Shown here in pieces: positions 22,401 to 37,400 of a DNA stretch of 64,000 nt. Below the pieces are notes generated by a model. The model searched no databases. It saw only the letters and a list, made by a program, of their open reading frames with translations, and was not told the DNA's origin. The position numbers and the translations under genes are program-made. The stretch is from Nectonema munidae (lineage: Eukaryota; Nematomorpha; Nectonematoida; Nectonematidae). Position 1 is the first letter of the stretch; every line of letters begins with the position of its first letter. The stretch spans positions 62,001-126,000 of the forward strand of contig JAUIRK010000305.1 of NCBI GenBank assembly GCA_030549495.1, given 5' to 3'.

Positions 22401-25400
22401 ATAACTGCTCATCAATAGTGCAGAATCCTTTCGGAACATAGCATTTCATACAGTTTAGAATAAAAGTTTCCCATACTTCTCTTATCACACAAAATTTGTC
22501 ATCCTTTCTTGCTTTTTGTCTGGAGTTTCTATCCTTAAACCTCAAATTTTTCATTATCGCTTCAAATTTATTACGACTCGTTGTTTTTTTGAAAATTTCT
22601 CTCCCATAATCCTCACTCCAGAAACTGAGTAGCGGTTCACTCCTACCTTTCAAAACATAATCCAATAAACGCACCAATTTCATCTAATGTCAGATCGAAG
22701 TTTTCATCTCCTTTTCTTCTGGCTTCTAAAATGAAATACTTTATTATCTTTTCCAGTATCACATCACTCATCAGCTCTTTGAAAACGTGTATGGCATCAT
22801 CAACTCTTGCAAGAAGAAATTTTGATGGACCACCTTCTTTCCTCATCAAATTTAGTTTTTGCGTTTTCTTCGAAAAAGTTTTTTTCATCCAACGTGTTTT
22901 GTCTTTCGAAACAAATTCCTTTTTGGTGGAAACTCGAGCAAACTTTTTTTACACTTTTTGCTGATAACTTCACAATTACTGGAAGTACTGAATTAGTATC
23001 AAAACTTAAATCAAGTGAAGAACTTTCACTTCCAGTACTTTCATCGCAACTATCAAAGATTATAAAATCTTTTGAAGAATGAGCATTGAGCAGGCATTAC
23101 CAATGAAAACAAGATTGGAGTGAAAAAAGAATAAAAAATTTTTTGATGAATTTATTTGAATCAAAAATATTATTTAATTATTATTAAAAACTATTTATTA
23201 ACTATAATTAATTATTATAATTTGTAAAGTATAAAAAATGAAAAAATGAGTCAAATGACCCACTTTGGTCGTTGTAGTATATGAGTACCATTTAAGGAAA
23301 GTCGAACAGGAAAATTTCGAATTTTAAATATTTTTGTAAATAATGCGTGTACATGAAAGTATCGGTTGAGTTTTAGTAAAAAATAAAAGAGATTTATGCT
23401 TTAAAATATATTTTAGTATTTAGTATGGGTCAATTGACCCACTTGGTCGTTCTAGGGTTAAGTGATAAATTTTTGACCACTATGGTCATCAACGGATCCC
23501 CAACTACCAACTGGAGGAGGAGGGTGACAAGTTGCTTCTTTTCAATTTACTTTTTATAATTTTCACATCCTTATATATATATAAAAAAAGGAGAAAAAAT
23601 GATATATATTATTTTGATTACTCAAAATCATACGAAATCATGACGTGTTTTCAAGATTGGTAACAGTTTTAACAACATTTAAATATTTAGATACATCATC
23701 AGAAATACAAAGTTTGTTAGGTTTTTTTTTCCTTTTTTTACTCGAGTTATACACTCATCATACTCTTATGACGGTTCTGTAAACGCCCATTCTCTTAAAC
23801 TACATCTACATCGGTTTTTCTTTCTACTCTGTTTTGGGACTTGACTTGTATGCAGGCCATATGTTTCCACCCTTGCTTAGTCTTCCCGCTTTCAACAAAT
23901 TCCATATCCAAAGCATTTCCGTATCTTAAATCAAACAATCATATGATTTCCGCGGTGGATTCAAGATATCAATTCAGAGAGTCGGAATGCCTAACTTTGC
24001 ACTCAAATCCTTTTCTAACTTTTGTTTTCTTTTGAAATTAAGGGGGTGTAAATAATAAAAATATACTTCTTTGGTTTTTTTTTTTTTAAAAATAAAAAAA
24101 AAAAAAAAAAAAAATTTAAATTTTTAAAAAATACAAAAATTTGAATTCTAACGAGTTTAGAAAAGGTTTTCAGAACCGCCCTCTCCTTAAATTATTTTTA
24201 AATGATGTAGAATACGAACATTCTCTATTGCTCACACAGAAATCCATCATTTTTCTGATTCAAAAGTTTTAACCCACTCTCTTTTGAATTGCGAAAAAAG
24301 TAGACGTTTTTTTTGAAAGAACGTATTTGTGATATATTTGCAGAAATGGGATCACTACAATTACATCAAATTCTAGTTTTCTTCGTTGATGATATTACTT
24401 GAATGGTTGATCTGATTGTTTCCCTTGAATGAAAAAATGGCAGCATATTGAAGTGCTAAGTAGCTAAACGCCCTCAAATAAAAATGCTATGTATGCTGAC
24501 TAAATATATCAAATTTAGTGTTGCTTGAAGAAATAGTATAGAGAAATCTAGTATGTGAGAAAAATCTAGACTCATTTAAAATATTTTGTAGTAACAATAC
24601 TAGAAAACATTTGACAAATAGATGATGAATCTTTACTACTTTTTATTTTGATAATAAAAAATATCAATTTGATCTATCGGATGATGGAGAGCTCAAGGAA
24701 TATCTAATGAACTCCATAATATGTGTTTTTTAAAATGTCGTTTGAAAACAAAACCTTCAAAAGTTTTATCGTTTATCTTTGGATATGGAAGCACTAGTTC
24801 TTCTTACACCATGTGGAACAAATTGGTTATTTGAATCTTGTTTAATAGTACCCCTTTTTAAACGCCACTTTTATGTCGAGGCAAATATTTGGATTGCTGT
24901 CAGCAAAATAGTTCCATCTTTTGGAAACCTCATATCTAAAATACCGGAACAAAAGATTCATTCAATTAAAAATTGTTTACTCAAATGATTCATTTTAAAA
25001 AGATTATAAAACTATTTTATGGAGCTGTTTTTATTAAAATTTTGTTTTGTTACTAGATTTTCGAACCCGGAGAAAATTCTATCGCTCCGGGCTCCGGGGC
25101 AAAAATATTTCAGTCTCTGGCATCTAGTTCCACCTTCGGATTTGTCCATTTTTTCCTAATTCATATCCTGATTTATAATTTCAACAGACGATAATTTTTG
25201 CTAAATGAGGCTTCTTTATTTCAGGATTTCGTACTATCCAAATACAACAATACAATTTATTTATAAAACTAGTTGATAAATTAAGTTAAAAACAATGAAC
25301 AGATAAAAGTAATTTGTAAAGTAGCCTACTGCATTCATCAAACAAATCTATTACAATTCTTAGCAATAAAAATGAAAAACAATATACACATTATTTTTTT

Positions 25401-28400
25401 ATCTAAGCACAATTTATATATAATATATATAGAAATGTCTCACGAATCTCATAAAAGTAAAATTCTGCCTCCTCTGTTCAAGTTTACTGAAGTAAATTGG
25501 ATTGGTGTGATCTACTATTTTCACATTTTAAACTTATATTTCTGGGTCATAATAACGCTTTAGAATTTGTTGGTAGTCATTAAAATTTGAGAGAAATCGT
25601 AATAAGCCCGACTAACTTAATTTTGCAATACTTATATATGCAAGCATTGAGTTTATTAAGAAACCAAAATTGCGAAAATCCAAACAATATATTTGATTCA
25701 ATCGTGCTTTGCGATGATGAAATATTCTTTAAAAATTTCTTTAATTTGACGAAGATATCCATAAAATTAACAGCAGGAAACATTTTTGAAGTTATAGTTT
25801 ACTATCAGAATGCATGTTACCGTTTTAAGAGATAATAATTGTTGATGCTCAAGGAAAAAAATCTCTCTATATTTGCGTTATACGCTTGTTATCGAAGAAT
25901 GTATTGACTTATTTTCAGTAACTCAGAAAAGTTATCTATTAATCATAATTTTATTAAAAAAAACTTGTCCATCTTTTATTTTTTGATAGTAGTTGAAAGT
26001 TTGTATTTCCTCTTTCAGCATTCAAAATACAGAAATTGATCAATTAGTTTTAAATCACTCATTTTGATATTGAATCATTTAAAGATAAATACCATATAGG
26101 TTTCAGAAAAAGTACGGACAAAAAATGTTCTTTTCACAAAATCCAGACGTCAATTAGAGTAATTATCAAATTACTACCTTGAGGTATAGGAGCAACATTT
26201 ATTGTGATTCCGGTTCCATCTCCGAAACCCTATTTGTTACAATAAAAAACCTTCTAGCTAGACCTTTTTTATTTTTTACATATTGAACATTGCATTATAA
26301 ATATTTGTAAATGCTATAATGCGGTCACTTTTAATCTCTGAAATAAGTACTACTATTTTTTAGTGTTGTGAAAATACCGTAAAAAAATCTAGGGGTGCCA
26401 GCAAAAAATGATTTGGGAAGCAATGATCTACCTAATCCTGGAAATTACCTATTCTCTCAACTCTGCTCTTTCACGCAATGTACCTTTGTTTAAGCTTAAA
26501 TTAAACTTAATTTAAATTTTCATCATACCACCTTGAGCTTATGACAAATTCTATGCTATCAACGCTCCCTTTTTAAAAGAGTCTGAATTTTTTCACCCCT
26601 ATGGCTTTAATTCTTTACTTATGTCGGTACATCTCTCGTTTTGCCATTTTTATGTCAAATTTCACATGTGTGTAGTGGATTAATTTTTTCAGGCCTACCT
26701 CAGTCATCGCTGTAGTTGTTTCCCTTGTTTACACTCTTGGAAGTTGGGTCGTTTACGTGAAAATACAAAATGCCGTCTTGAAGCGCCTCTTAAAGTACAA
26801 GAAGTGGATGTTTGAGCCGTTTCAAAAGCCGTCACTCTCTTCCAAGGTTTGGATGGTATGCATTCCTTCCGTTTCCTCGAATTTTCCAGTCTGCATGATA
26901 ACGAGGCGTCATTTCTTTTATTTTAGCGCGTTGTTAACTTTCTCATTGGCAAGCAACCTTCCTATCTGTACAATTACCAAAATTGCTTACCTCATCTACC
27001 TCTCCCCAAACTCAAGAGTACCGTTGATAAAGTAAATCTTTTCTTCCTCTCTTTTTTCCTTAGTACGAATGAATAATATCCAAACTTGCTCCGTACTAAC
27101 CTCACATTTTTGAATCATGTTCAAAACATCCTTCATTTCAGTTCATTTGCTCGCAATAGGTTTCAAAAAGGTAACACGAATAAAGCTCCAATATTTAAAC
27201 CATGTCTCTTTATCATCAATGTTAAAGCTTCCTTCGCATGATGGGTAGACCCAATGGATTTTATTTCAAAAGCCTTGGGTTCGATTCCGGATGTACCCGA
27301 AATAGCATTTCTTGTTTAATCTGATTCCCTCCGTTTTACTTCAGGAATGGTTAAATGCGCTACGGACCAAATAAAAAGTCCCCCAAATGTGTATATGTGT
27401 GAGGCACGTCTTATCCTGTGGATTCGGGAACAAAGGACGTTAAACAAAGTTTTTTAATAGTACAGTGTGATTGTTTCAAAAAACTGGATATTTTTGCTCT
27501 ACAAATAAATTTCCTACTGGAATTTTTGTAATAAAACTAATAAAATATCCACTAAGAGTATCTTCCCTCTTAGCTCGAGCAAGCTAATTGACATCACCTT
27601 CCTATTTTTACATTTAAATTGTATAACTTTTGTTTCTTAAAATTGCAATGCGCGCAGATACCATTAAAACACCATTATAATTTAGTATTTAGTTTCCGAA
27701 AGATAAATGAAAAACAAAAGATGCTCGAAAAGTTCTAGTCAAACTTTTTACCAAAAGATAAATACTAAAAGATATAATTATTTCAATATCTGTTTTGGTA
27801 GTTTTTGTTGTATTTAATCTAAATACGCAACTTGTCTTAACCAAGAGTCATGATTTTTATTGTTTAGACTGTTTTAAGCTTCAGTTAGATTTCAAACTTT
27901 GAGGATATGCTTTTTGTATTTATTAGCATGAATCTTTGATACTTTATCCGAAATAAATGTCAGATTTAGTAAATCACAATGGTCTTACAAAGCAATATAC
28001 GAGAAGTTTTTGAACAAATGTCAAGTTTTCAGTTTTCACTTTTATATGATAATTTAAAGAGAATTTAATGCTAAATATGAAACACCAAGAAAATGTCATT
28101 TAAATAACTGCTCATCTTATAAACCTTTAAAGTTATAACTTTTTATAAAAGTTTTCACTTTAAACAACGAAAAAACAGAAGAAATCACCACTCTTCATTA
28201 AAACAACTTACATATTTGTATTTAGCACAGAAAACACTATCAAAATCAACACTGAAATATTTATCTTTTGGTATCTTTCTGCAAAAGTTCGGACACAAAA
28301 AGGATCATTTTTATCAGTGTTTACAGCAATAATTCTAGTTATAGCTAAAATAGTAATACATCCTAGAACCATAAAGTCATTTGCTTTTTGAAAATATCCT

Positions 28401-31400
28401 TGTTTACCTCTTTTATTTAGCTGTCTTCTCTTTATTTTATTCTTCGTTAGTATTTTGAATCGATTGAACATTTACACAAACCAATTGAAATTCAATCTCT
28501 CAAGGACTCCGCAGACGTTTTCTTGAAAAAGGAAGGACCTTCGTTGCAATTTTTCTTGAAGCTAAAATCTCTTTGGGCCAATAACTATGTAATATTTTTT
28601 TATTTTATTTTTTTTCAACTTCTCAAACGATAAAGTTTATTTTTGCCTTGAAATAAACCTTATATATATATATATATCAGTACACACTCCTCTTTCAATA
28701 AATCTAGAGCATTTTAAATTTTTTATATTGAATATTCTACCATGTTTATATTTACTGTATTCTTTTTCTTAGCATAAAATCACTTTTATTTATAATGCTA
28801 TATCCGATAACTCAATTGATTTTATATACTAAATATAATATATGAGAATGGTTTGAAATGATTTAATTTTAGCCAATGAGATCCAAGATTTTTTCGCAGC
28901 TTCTAATTTTATTAAAGAAATTTTCAAAATAAATGGTTTGATTCTAGGGTAATTTGATTGGTTAAAAATAAAAAACGACTCGACTTTTCATCCAATCAGA
29001 TTAAATAGCTTGACCACTCGCCCCCCTTGTGACAAAAAGATCTTTAACGCTATTTTGGAAACTTCTCTAAACTTAGTTTTAGGAGTTTTGCGTAAACCTT
29101 GCTTTATGCGCCAATTTGTAAAGTTGCTTGTAAGTAAGTTTAGTTGCCCAAGCCTACCTTGAACCACCATCTTAAACGTGTACTATTTCCACATACACAA
29201 TATTTTTTTATTTTTTGTAAATGATAACCTTTTTATTATTGCGTTAATTTTTTCCGAAGGATGCCATAAGTTTATTTGAAGGGTGTGGTGTTGCTCGTCA
29301 TAACTTTCAAGAATTAATTTGCTTTTACCCTCTAGTCTAAATTATACTTCTAAAAAATACATCTTTTTTAATGCTTGGGGTATTGTGTTATAAATGTGTT
29401 TCGTAAAGTTTAACACTGCCTTATCAGTAAATCTTTTTCTACGCTTTATACTCTCTGCATTACCTTTTCACGAATACGCTATTTTAACGGGAAGAACAAA
29501 ATATTGATTACGTTTTCTTTAAAGTTTATCTTATATGGAATTTGGTTGAATGAAAATTTTAAATTTCAATTATTTAAAAAGGCGTAAATAGTTATGAATA
29601 AAAAAATTTGTTTACATGAAAGTAAACCAAGCAAAATATTATGCAAAGGCTTTGAAAACTTTTTTTGGAAATTAAAAATCCTGGAAATGGAGCATTTTAG
29701 AACAGTAGAAAAAACTCGTGTGTATTTAATTACAAAGAATCACTTGATGCACTGAACACATGGCGGAAATCAAATAAAATCAAGTGAAGCATATAAAATC
29801 GTTGACGAATTTATTTCCAAATACCATACAAATAATATGAATTTAATATTGAAATACTCGGGTTCTCAAGATCCTTTGATCATTTCTGTAATTGCTTGCA
29901 TTTTTTATGAAACATATAACGGTTAGGGTAGTGTTGGTAGTACGCTTGCAAACTATTCGTGCTATCGTGGCGTCGACTATAGAGTTGAATGTGCAAAGCG
30001 TGGCTGATGAGCCTTCAATAGGCCAAACATGCATTGCCCAAGGTAGACATTGTATGCTTTCGTCACTCTTTCTATATAATATATAGATAAGGTTGGTTAG
30101 ATACTGGGTTTTGATAACTCAAGGTCTTGGGTTCGATCCTGCATCAAGACTACTTTCTTCATAGTTCGATACAAGCGGCGTAATTCTGCCTTCTCAGTGA
30201 AAACACCCCACTGTACCTTTACCTTTATTTAGTATATATCATATGATATAGATCAAATGCTACTTATATATGCTCTGCAAGTTTTTTTAATGCTACTGAT
30301 TTCCTATAGATGATGCAGGTATAGAGAAAGGAGTACTAAAAATGCAGAAAACGATTCTTAGATGAATGTATTTTTAATGATAAACATCAAGTGTATCAAA
30401 TAAAAATAAATTTTACTTTTTAAGAGATCAAATGAAAGATTGATAAATTCCAAGAAGCAAATATATTCCCTCAGGTAAAATTAGTGCTGGATCGCGGAAA
30501 ACCGCGAATTCTTGATATCTCCATATGTTCAATTACCAAAATACATTATATGTGGCTCTTTGTTTTCAAATGCTTTTTCAATTAAATTTAATCAAATGTA
30601 CAAAAATCGATTTAACTTTTTTCTTCCAAATTTTAAATATAACATTACCTGAATTCAAATTTTTTTTGCTATAAACTGAATCTTTTTACTTTGCGTTCCA
30701 GTATTCATTTTACCGCCTTTTTAGAAGCCATTTTTATTTTTTAGGTCACTGATTGGTGGGAACAGTTTGTTTACTTGCGTAGCAGATGTCCACTCATGAT
30801 AAACAGCAATTTCTACACTTTAGTAATTCTTTTCATTTTTTTTACCTTGACTACTTTTAAATCCTTTTTAATAGGGTCTATTACGCTCTAGAAAATATTT
30901 TAGTTGCGCCATCTTTTAACATTGAATTCTATTGACTTGTATTTCAAATTCAAGCTTGAGCAATTTGAGATTTATCTATTGAATGTTAGGCAAAAGCCTT
31001 CAAAGAAGTTGTCATCGTGACTTCTTCATTATTGCTGAGGATGCATTGAAAGCAGAAACCGATATGCCATTATTACGAGTCACTGTAAAAAAAATTAAAA
31101 AAAACTTCTATACTTCCAACGTGTAAAGATCTTTAATCTCATAGAAGCCAGTAGTAATAGACTTTTTGCCCACTAAGTACTCTAAATTTCAAAGGAATTT
31201 TACACTTACTTCCGTATACATGCACTGCAATTTAACTTTAATATTGTACATATACAGCCAAGCCTACTTTAACGACAACCTGTCTATAACGATCAATTTT
31301 TGTTCCTTCCATCTCATCCTGATTGAGCTTATTTTTTATTTATGAGCGAGCATCTGTTCACAAGGACCGAAGACATTCCTCCTGCTTCCCATAAGGCATT

Positions 31401-34400
31401 CGTTTCCTATCTTTTCAGCTTAATACCCAATTTTGGTTTTTCGTTAATTCAATTACCCTTTTCACTGCGTTTTCAGCTTAATGCTGAAGGCCTGTAATAT
31501 TATGTATTGCTAAATATAAACGAGGAATATAATTGGATAAGACAAATCTTTATTAAAAAGAATGTTTCTACTCTAACAATTCTTTTTCAACTTAAGTCAA
31601 GCAGAAAACGTAAGGAACGGCTTTTGTGGTCAAGATGTAAAGAAAGGATTCCATTCTTTATTTCTTCGTCACAAATCTGTTCCCTCTGCTTTTTGCTTGA
31701 CTTAATTTTTTAAAAGAACTCGCCTGGTCGAAACATTCTTTTTAATAAAGATTTGTCATATATCCTATTATATTCCTCATCTATATTATATATTTATTAT
31801 TATTTTTATCATTGCTTCAAGCATTAAGCTAGTTCTAACGGTTTAGGTTTTGTTAAAGAAAGAGGCTGCCTAACATCATTAGGATCATTTAATCAAAGAA
31901 ATAGTAAGTTTTTGGAAAAATATTTCAATATTTGTTTATATAATGTCGCACGGTTTCCTAAAAGAAATGCCGATTTGAATTCCATTCGCCCACGGTTGAG
32001 AAACCATGATATAAATGAATCATTTGTTTAATTTGATTCCCAGTAGTGTTGAAAGGCCGTTTCACTCAAATGTCTTTTCGAAAAATATAATCAGCGCAAA
32101 CAAAAGTTAATTAATTCAATAAAGCAAATTTTTTCTTTAAACAAAAAACGCCACTAAATACCGATTATATGAATCAATTTTGACGTTCTTTCTTTTTAGA
32201 CAAGTTTTAAGATTAGAAAAATTTAAAACCAATAAAAAGTAAAAAATAATTTCATAATAAAGTTAGCTTTGACAACCCAAAAAATTAGAGTTTAAATTTC
32301 ATTTCAATGACAAATTATTTTACTCCAAAATGTTGTCAAATTTAAAAAATATTCAGTTAGATTATTTTACTCCAAAATGTTATCAAATTTAAAATCCTTA
32401 AGCTTATAAATTAAAAATTTAGAAAAATTTTCATTTACAAATGAACCATTAAGATTCTTTTCAATGTCAAATAAACATGCAAAGATAGATTTTCCGTCCT
32501 TTGTATTAAATATATAATGAATTAATATAACGCCACTGTTTGATGACTATTTGATTAATTTTTTTTATAATTTTAAACTAGTATTGTTTCTCTTTAAAAA
32601 CACATAGAGATGAAATTTTCGTGAATTTATCTGACTTTTTCTATTAAGTCAAAATTGTATCCCAATAAGTCAAGAAAGTCACCATTTTTTGATTAAAAAG
32701 ACAAGGAAAAAATGTTTTTATAGGTCAAAGATAAATTGCGCTTGTTATAAAGCGCAATGATTTTACTGGTCATACGAAGTGAAGCTGATGAGGCTTCATT
32801 AGCGAAAACCAGTCTTTCCAGAGTGTTATGGAGAGAAACGGTGATAAAATACAAGAGAACTTACGATGTGGAATATACAACATATTAATTGATCATAGTA
32901 ACTGTAAATAATAATTGATCATGAGTAGGATGGCTTTCTTCAATTTTCATAAAAATTAGTGATCTAACTAGTTGGTGCTTTGCTTAAAGTTTTCCAGATA
33001 CCGTACTTGGGTGATTAAAAGAGCTTGGATTTGATTCCGAGACTAAGGGTAACTTATCCATGAAAAAACTCTGCTGAATAATCAATTACTCTGATATTCT
33101 TTGTATGCCTACTTTTATTTATAACCGTGACACTAATGTCATAGATGTGAATTCATTTAGGTATTGATTTCTAAGTTTTCCCTCTTGTATTTGTTTTCGC
33201 CAGGAGTCCATTTTGACTGATTTGCCTTCCACGAATCAAGCATCAAGGGCTGCTCTCATCATTCACTCTCTTTTTCGCTTTCGCCATTTGATCTACTGTC
33301 AAACTCTGCCTCCAGTAATACGATCCTTTTTTATTTCTCAAAGCGCACATTTCAAGTACCTACATAACACTTGCTTTGGTGGCAACAAAATTATTGATTT
33401 TTTTATTATATTTGTGAGCTTAAAATGTAATATTTATTCCATATGTAGAGTGCTTCATTCTTATTTGTGCTATGTATATCTGATAAATATGTAATTAAAA
33501 TAACGTGTCTGTATATTAGGACCTTCAAATTAGATACAATTAATTTAACATTTTTTGGTAATTAGTATCATCTTCTTTCATTTGCCCATGAGGAGGGCCT
33601 GGCCTTTATCCCTGCTAGCCAGGGTTGACCAGTTGCTTGCAGCGCCTTCTTCAACTTCCCCTCACCTGCGCCTCTTCTATTTTGAGATCTCTCTTATTCA
33701 TGTCACTCTTCATAACTTCTTCCCACTTCTTCATCTTCCTCCGCACAGCGTCCGGTACTTTGTCTAGAAGAGTCTTGCCGCACTTCACGTGTATCATTCT
33801 AATCTCCATAGATTGCATTCGTGTATATCCATCTTTTTCATCGCCCAACATTCAGCTCTATAGCAAATCATACTTCTCACACAAGTCTTATATAGTCTTC
33901 CCTTTAATTTCAAGAAAAATACTTCTCCCACCATCTCTTGTTCTTGCTATTAAAACTCTCTCAACTTCTTCATCTCTCTCCAGCTTATCACATAAATAAC
34001 AAAACTCTTTGACAAACTTGACAAATTTCTCATTTCCACCAACTTTGCATCTGCCACATAGAAAATTCTTCACACCAATACCAGGAACACCACAGCATAA
34101 CTTGTAAACCCACATCTTACAAATTGTACATTGAGTAGCATTCCTCATAACCCTTCTTGCACATATGTAGCAGGGATCAACAGTGCTGTGGTTAAGAATA
34201 AATTAATTGTATTTAAAGAAATTTCGCACTCCCAAAAATTTCTAATTTTTGCCCTGTCTCTTATCTAATGGACTAACAGATAAAAAAGTTGGATAACATT
34301 TTTTTAAAATACTTAAAAACAAAAAAGACTAAATAAATATTTTCAGGGTACTCAAAACATAACTACAAAGTTAATAACTACTTGTTATGGTATTCTTTGC

Positions 34401-37400
34401 TTATGTAGGGAGGCGGCATAAGCTAATTTGTATGCGTAAGTTATTTTCTATTATTTTTTACTGAAAAATAAAATTTGTCTATTTTATTCATCAAATTTGA
34501 TATAAAAAATGCAAAAAATGACATTTAAAATATGAGCCAGCTATAAAACTTCATCATTTTATGAATATCAAAAATATATCACACCCTTTTAGACCTCCTT
34601 CGTTTTTAAATACATAAAACTTTTATTTTAATCAACAATATTCTGATCAATACTTTTGCATAAAACAAATCCTAGCAAGGAGGAAACAAGGACCTCAATT
34701 TAATATTGGCATATGCGAGCAATATCCACTTTTTTTTTGATAGAAAATAAGATTTATGAAGATCGAACTAGAAAGTATGCCGAATCAAACTGGTGTGCCA
34801 AAGCAATTATGTATCCTAAAATTATTAATTGTTAAATATTTAGTTTGCTAAAGTATTGTTATTATCGGCAAACAAATGCTAATCATGTGAATAACATCAC
34901 ATTATTTGATCTTCAAAGTGAGTGATAGGTCGACCGCATTAATGAATTAAGTGGGTATGGCCTGCACGTCACGAACTGAATATCATCATCATCATCATCA
35001 CTATTATTATTATTATTTATTTTATTATGAAACTTTATTCAAAATAATTTCTAACAATATTAATTTTCGGTCACCCTTGTCCTCTTCAATTTCAACCAAA
35101 ATTAATCCCTATTTGTATACTACATCGCATTGCTAGTATTCTATCGTTATGTTCTTCTTTCTCACTCTCTGTTCTTTGTCTTCTACTCTTAGCACTTAAC
35201 GCGTGTGTTTATCTAAAGAGGAGTAGAGTAGTGGTCGTAAATTAATAGTGCAGAAATTAGTTTGAAAGAAAGCTTTACTTTTTATTTCCTTATTTGCATC
35301 CTTCAACTTTTATTCCTGCCTTCTCACCAACAATTTCTTTATATTTATTTATAAAAGTTTGACTTTTTCCTTTCTTAGATTTTGATATACAAGACTGTGC
35401 CTTTGTGCTCAGCACAGTACGAAAGAATGTTCGACACCACTCGTATCCCAGGCGTGGAAGTCGGTGAGTCCATTTTATTCCTATCTCACTTGCCTTTACC
35501 AGAGTTCGTATTCTTTAGACAGCGTTCGCCACTTCAACAACAGCCAGCACATCGTTGTGCTGCACAGAGGACGTTTCTTCAAAGTGTACGCTTACCACCA
35601 GGGCTGTCTAATGCAACCTGTCGATATAGAAAGGTTTCTTCACTCTTTAATACCGTGTTGCACAGTAGCTGACTACCTTATTCGCTAAGTAATTGTTATC
35701 TAGCACATTACACATTTTAGGGTTAAGTAATATGCATGTAAAATAGGGTAGTGTCTTTGCATACACCTCTCCCCAACCAGTATCAACCTTTTGTCAACTG
35801 ATATGATAACTATTTTCCAACCAATTTCAACCATTTCTATGGCCAAGTAAATGCTTCGTAAAATCCAGTTAAAATCTATTTTTCTTCTTTGATCTCCTGA
35901 CTTCTTATATAAAAGTTTTTCATACTTTCTTTAAATAATTTGATGACCTTGATTTTTAGTTAATAGAATGTATCTATATATGATATAATTTAAACGGCTT
36001 TTGCTATTCACTAATTTATATTTGGCATTTTTATTTAAACACGCTTTTTTTAGAAGAACTCACCACTAAGAACATTGTTTCCTTTTTGTTTGCTCCTATT
36101 TGGATATTTTAGAAACTTAAGGGATCAAGGAAACCCATTGAATGAATTTCCATTTCATCATTAAATTAACTTTGACCTGAGCAAGAATATAACTGCCATG
36201 TGCGCGCCGATTTCAAAAAGGCACCTTATCCCACCGTCATCCACAGACGATTTCTATATTTTAACAGGTTATCGACCACAGTTGACATATGTCGACCTTA
36301 CAAAAAGCAAATCGTTTGCTTTACATTAGATATCGTCTGATTATTGTGGTCGTTAACGGGTTAAAGTGGTTTTTATATTAAGTTGCGTAATATCTCGTGC
36401 TTTTACTGGGATCCAATCGGTTAAAATCATTTATTCCTATTTAGGCAGATAAACTTCGTGTTGTCCAGCGTTCAAACCAGCTGTGCGGGCGAAAACAAGT
36501 TGGCGGCGCTGACCTCTGGCAATCGGGTAGAGTGGGCTGCTGCCAGAGCCCTATATTTCTCCACTGGTTTCAATAAGAAATCTCTGGATGCTATTGAAAA
36601 GGCAGCATTTTTTGTAACACTTTCTGATGAGAGTGTTCAAGGCTTTGATGAACCATTGTCACCCCAACTCGATCGCTACGCCTCTCATGTAAGTCTTTTG
36701 TTTCAAACTTCCTAACGCACATATGTCAATATAATTCAGTATAAAACACAGCTAGTCTAGAAGCAGTAAGGATGTAAGACACTAACCAATGTGTTAATAT
36801 ACGACGGTGCATCACTTTGTTAAGAGATAAACGTTTGACATGTCAGTGTAACGATTTGATATGAGCATAGGCAAAGTCTTTAAATGCAATAATTTAATAA
36901 ATACAGTAGTTTTCAAATTATATCAGAGAGATTTTCTTAAAACTCCGCCTATAAGTTGAAAATATTTCATTATAAGGAAGAAATTTTTGAAAAAAAAATT
37001 TTCTCGTGGTCTTAATTTAATTAATTTAAATTAAAAGGTTTACATTAAAAGGTCTTTAAGGCAAAGCTTATTGAGATTTGGTTTAGTTTAATTTCTCATT
37101 TGATTACAAAAGGAAATTGATGACGCGTCTTTGTATCAATTCAAAAAAGAGTTGCTTATACAAAAGGAAACAATAAAATGCAAAATAAAATTTTTGTTTT
37201 TTGTGAGGAAAAGATAAATCAGTGTGTGCTCTCAACTTTAAATAAGATTTTACAATCGTTCTTCATAATGAGCATGTTTGTCAAATCTTTACAGAATAAA
37301 TATTAAATTATTATGAGTAGGATAGTACGTAAGATTTCCAGTTCCGTCGCATCCTTTTGCATTTCACACATGCTCTTCTGTATTTTCATCGTACATCTAT

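Noticed and set aside
23841-24035. Candidate for CPT1 exon 2
   Set aside because: It lacks a membrane segment and the required phases. The exon at 20325-20458 satisfies both.
30085-30160. Functional tRNA gene
   Set aside because: A and B boxes are present, but acceptor-stem pairing is poor, the anticodon loop is doubtful and SINE-type sequence follows.
33555-33999. Ser/Leu-rich frames on the + strand
   Set aside because: They are shadows of the LINE tail, which reads convincingly on the - strand.
35382-35688. Single continuous coding frames of 74-96 codons across CPT1 exons 8 and 9
   Set aside because: They read through the 55-bp intron 8 or in the wrong frame. The spliced product matches the family exactly.
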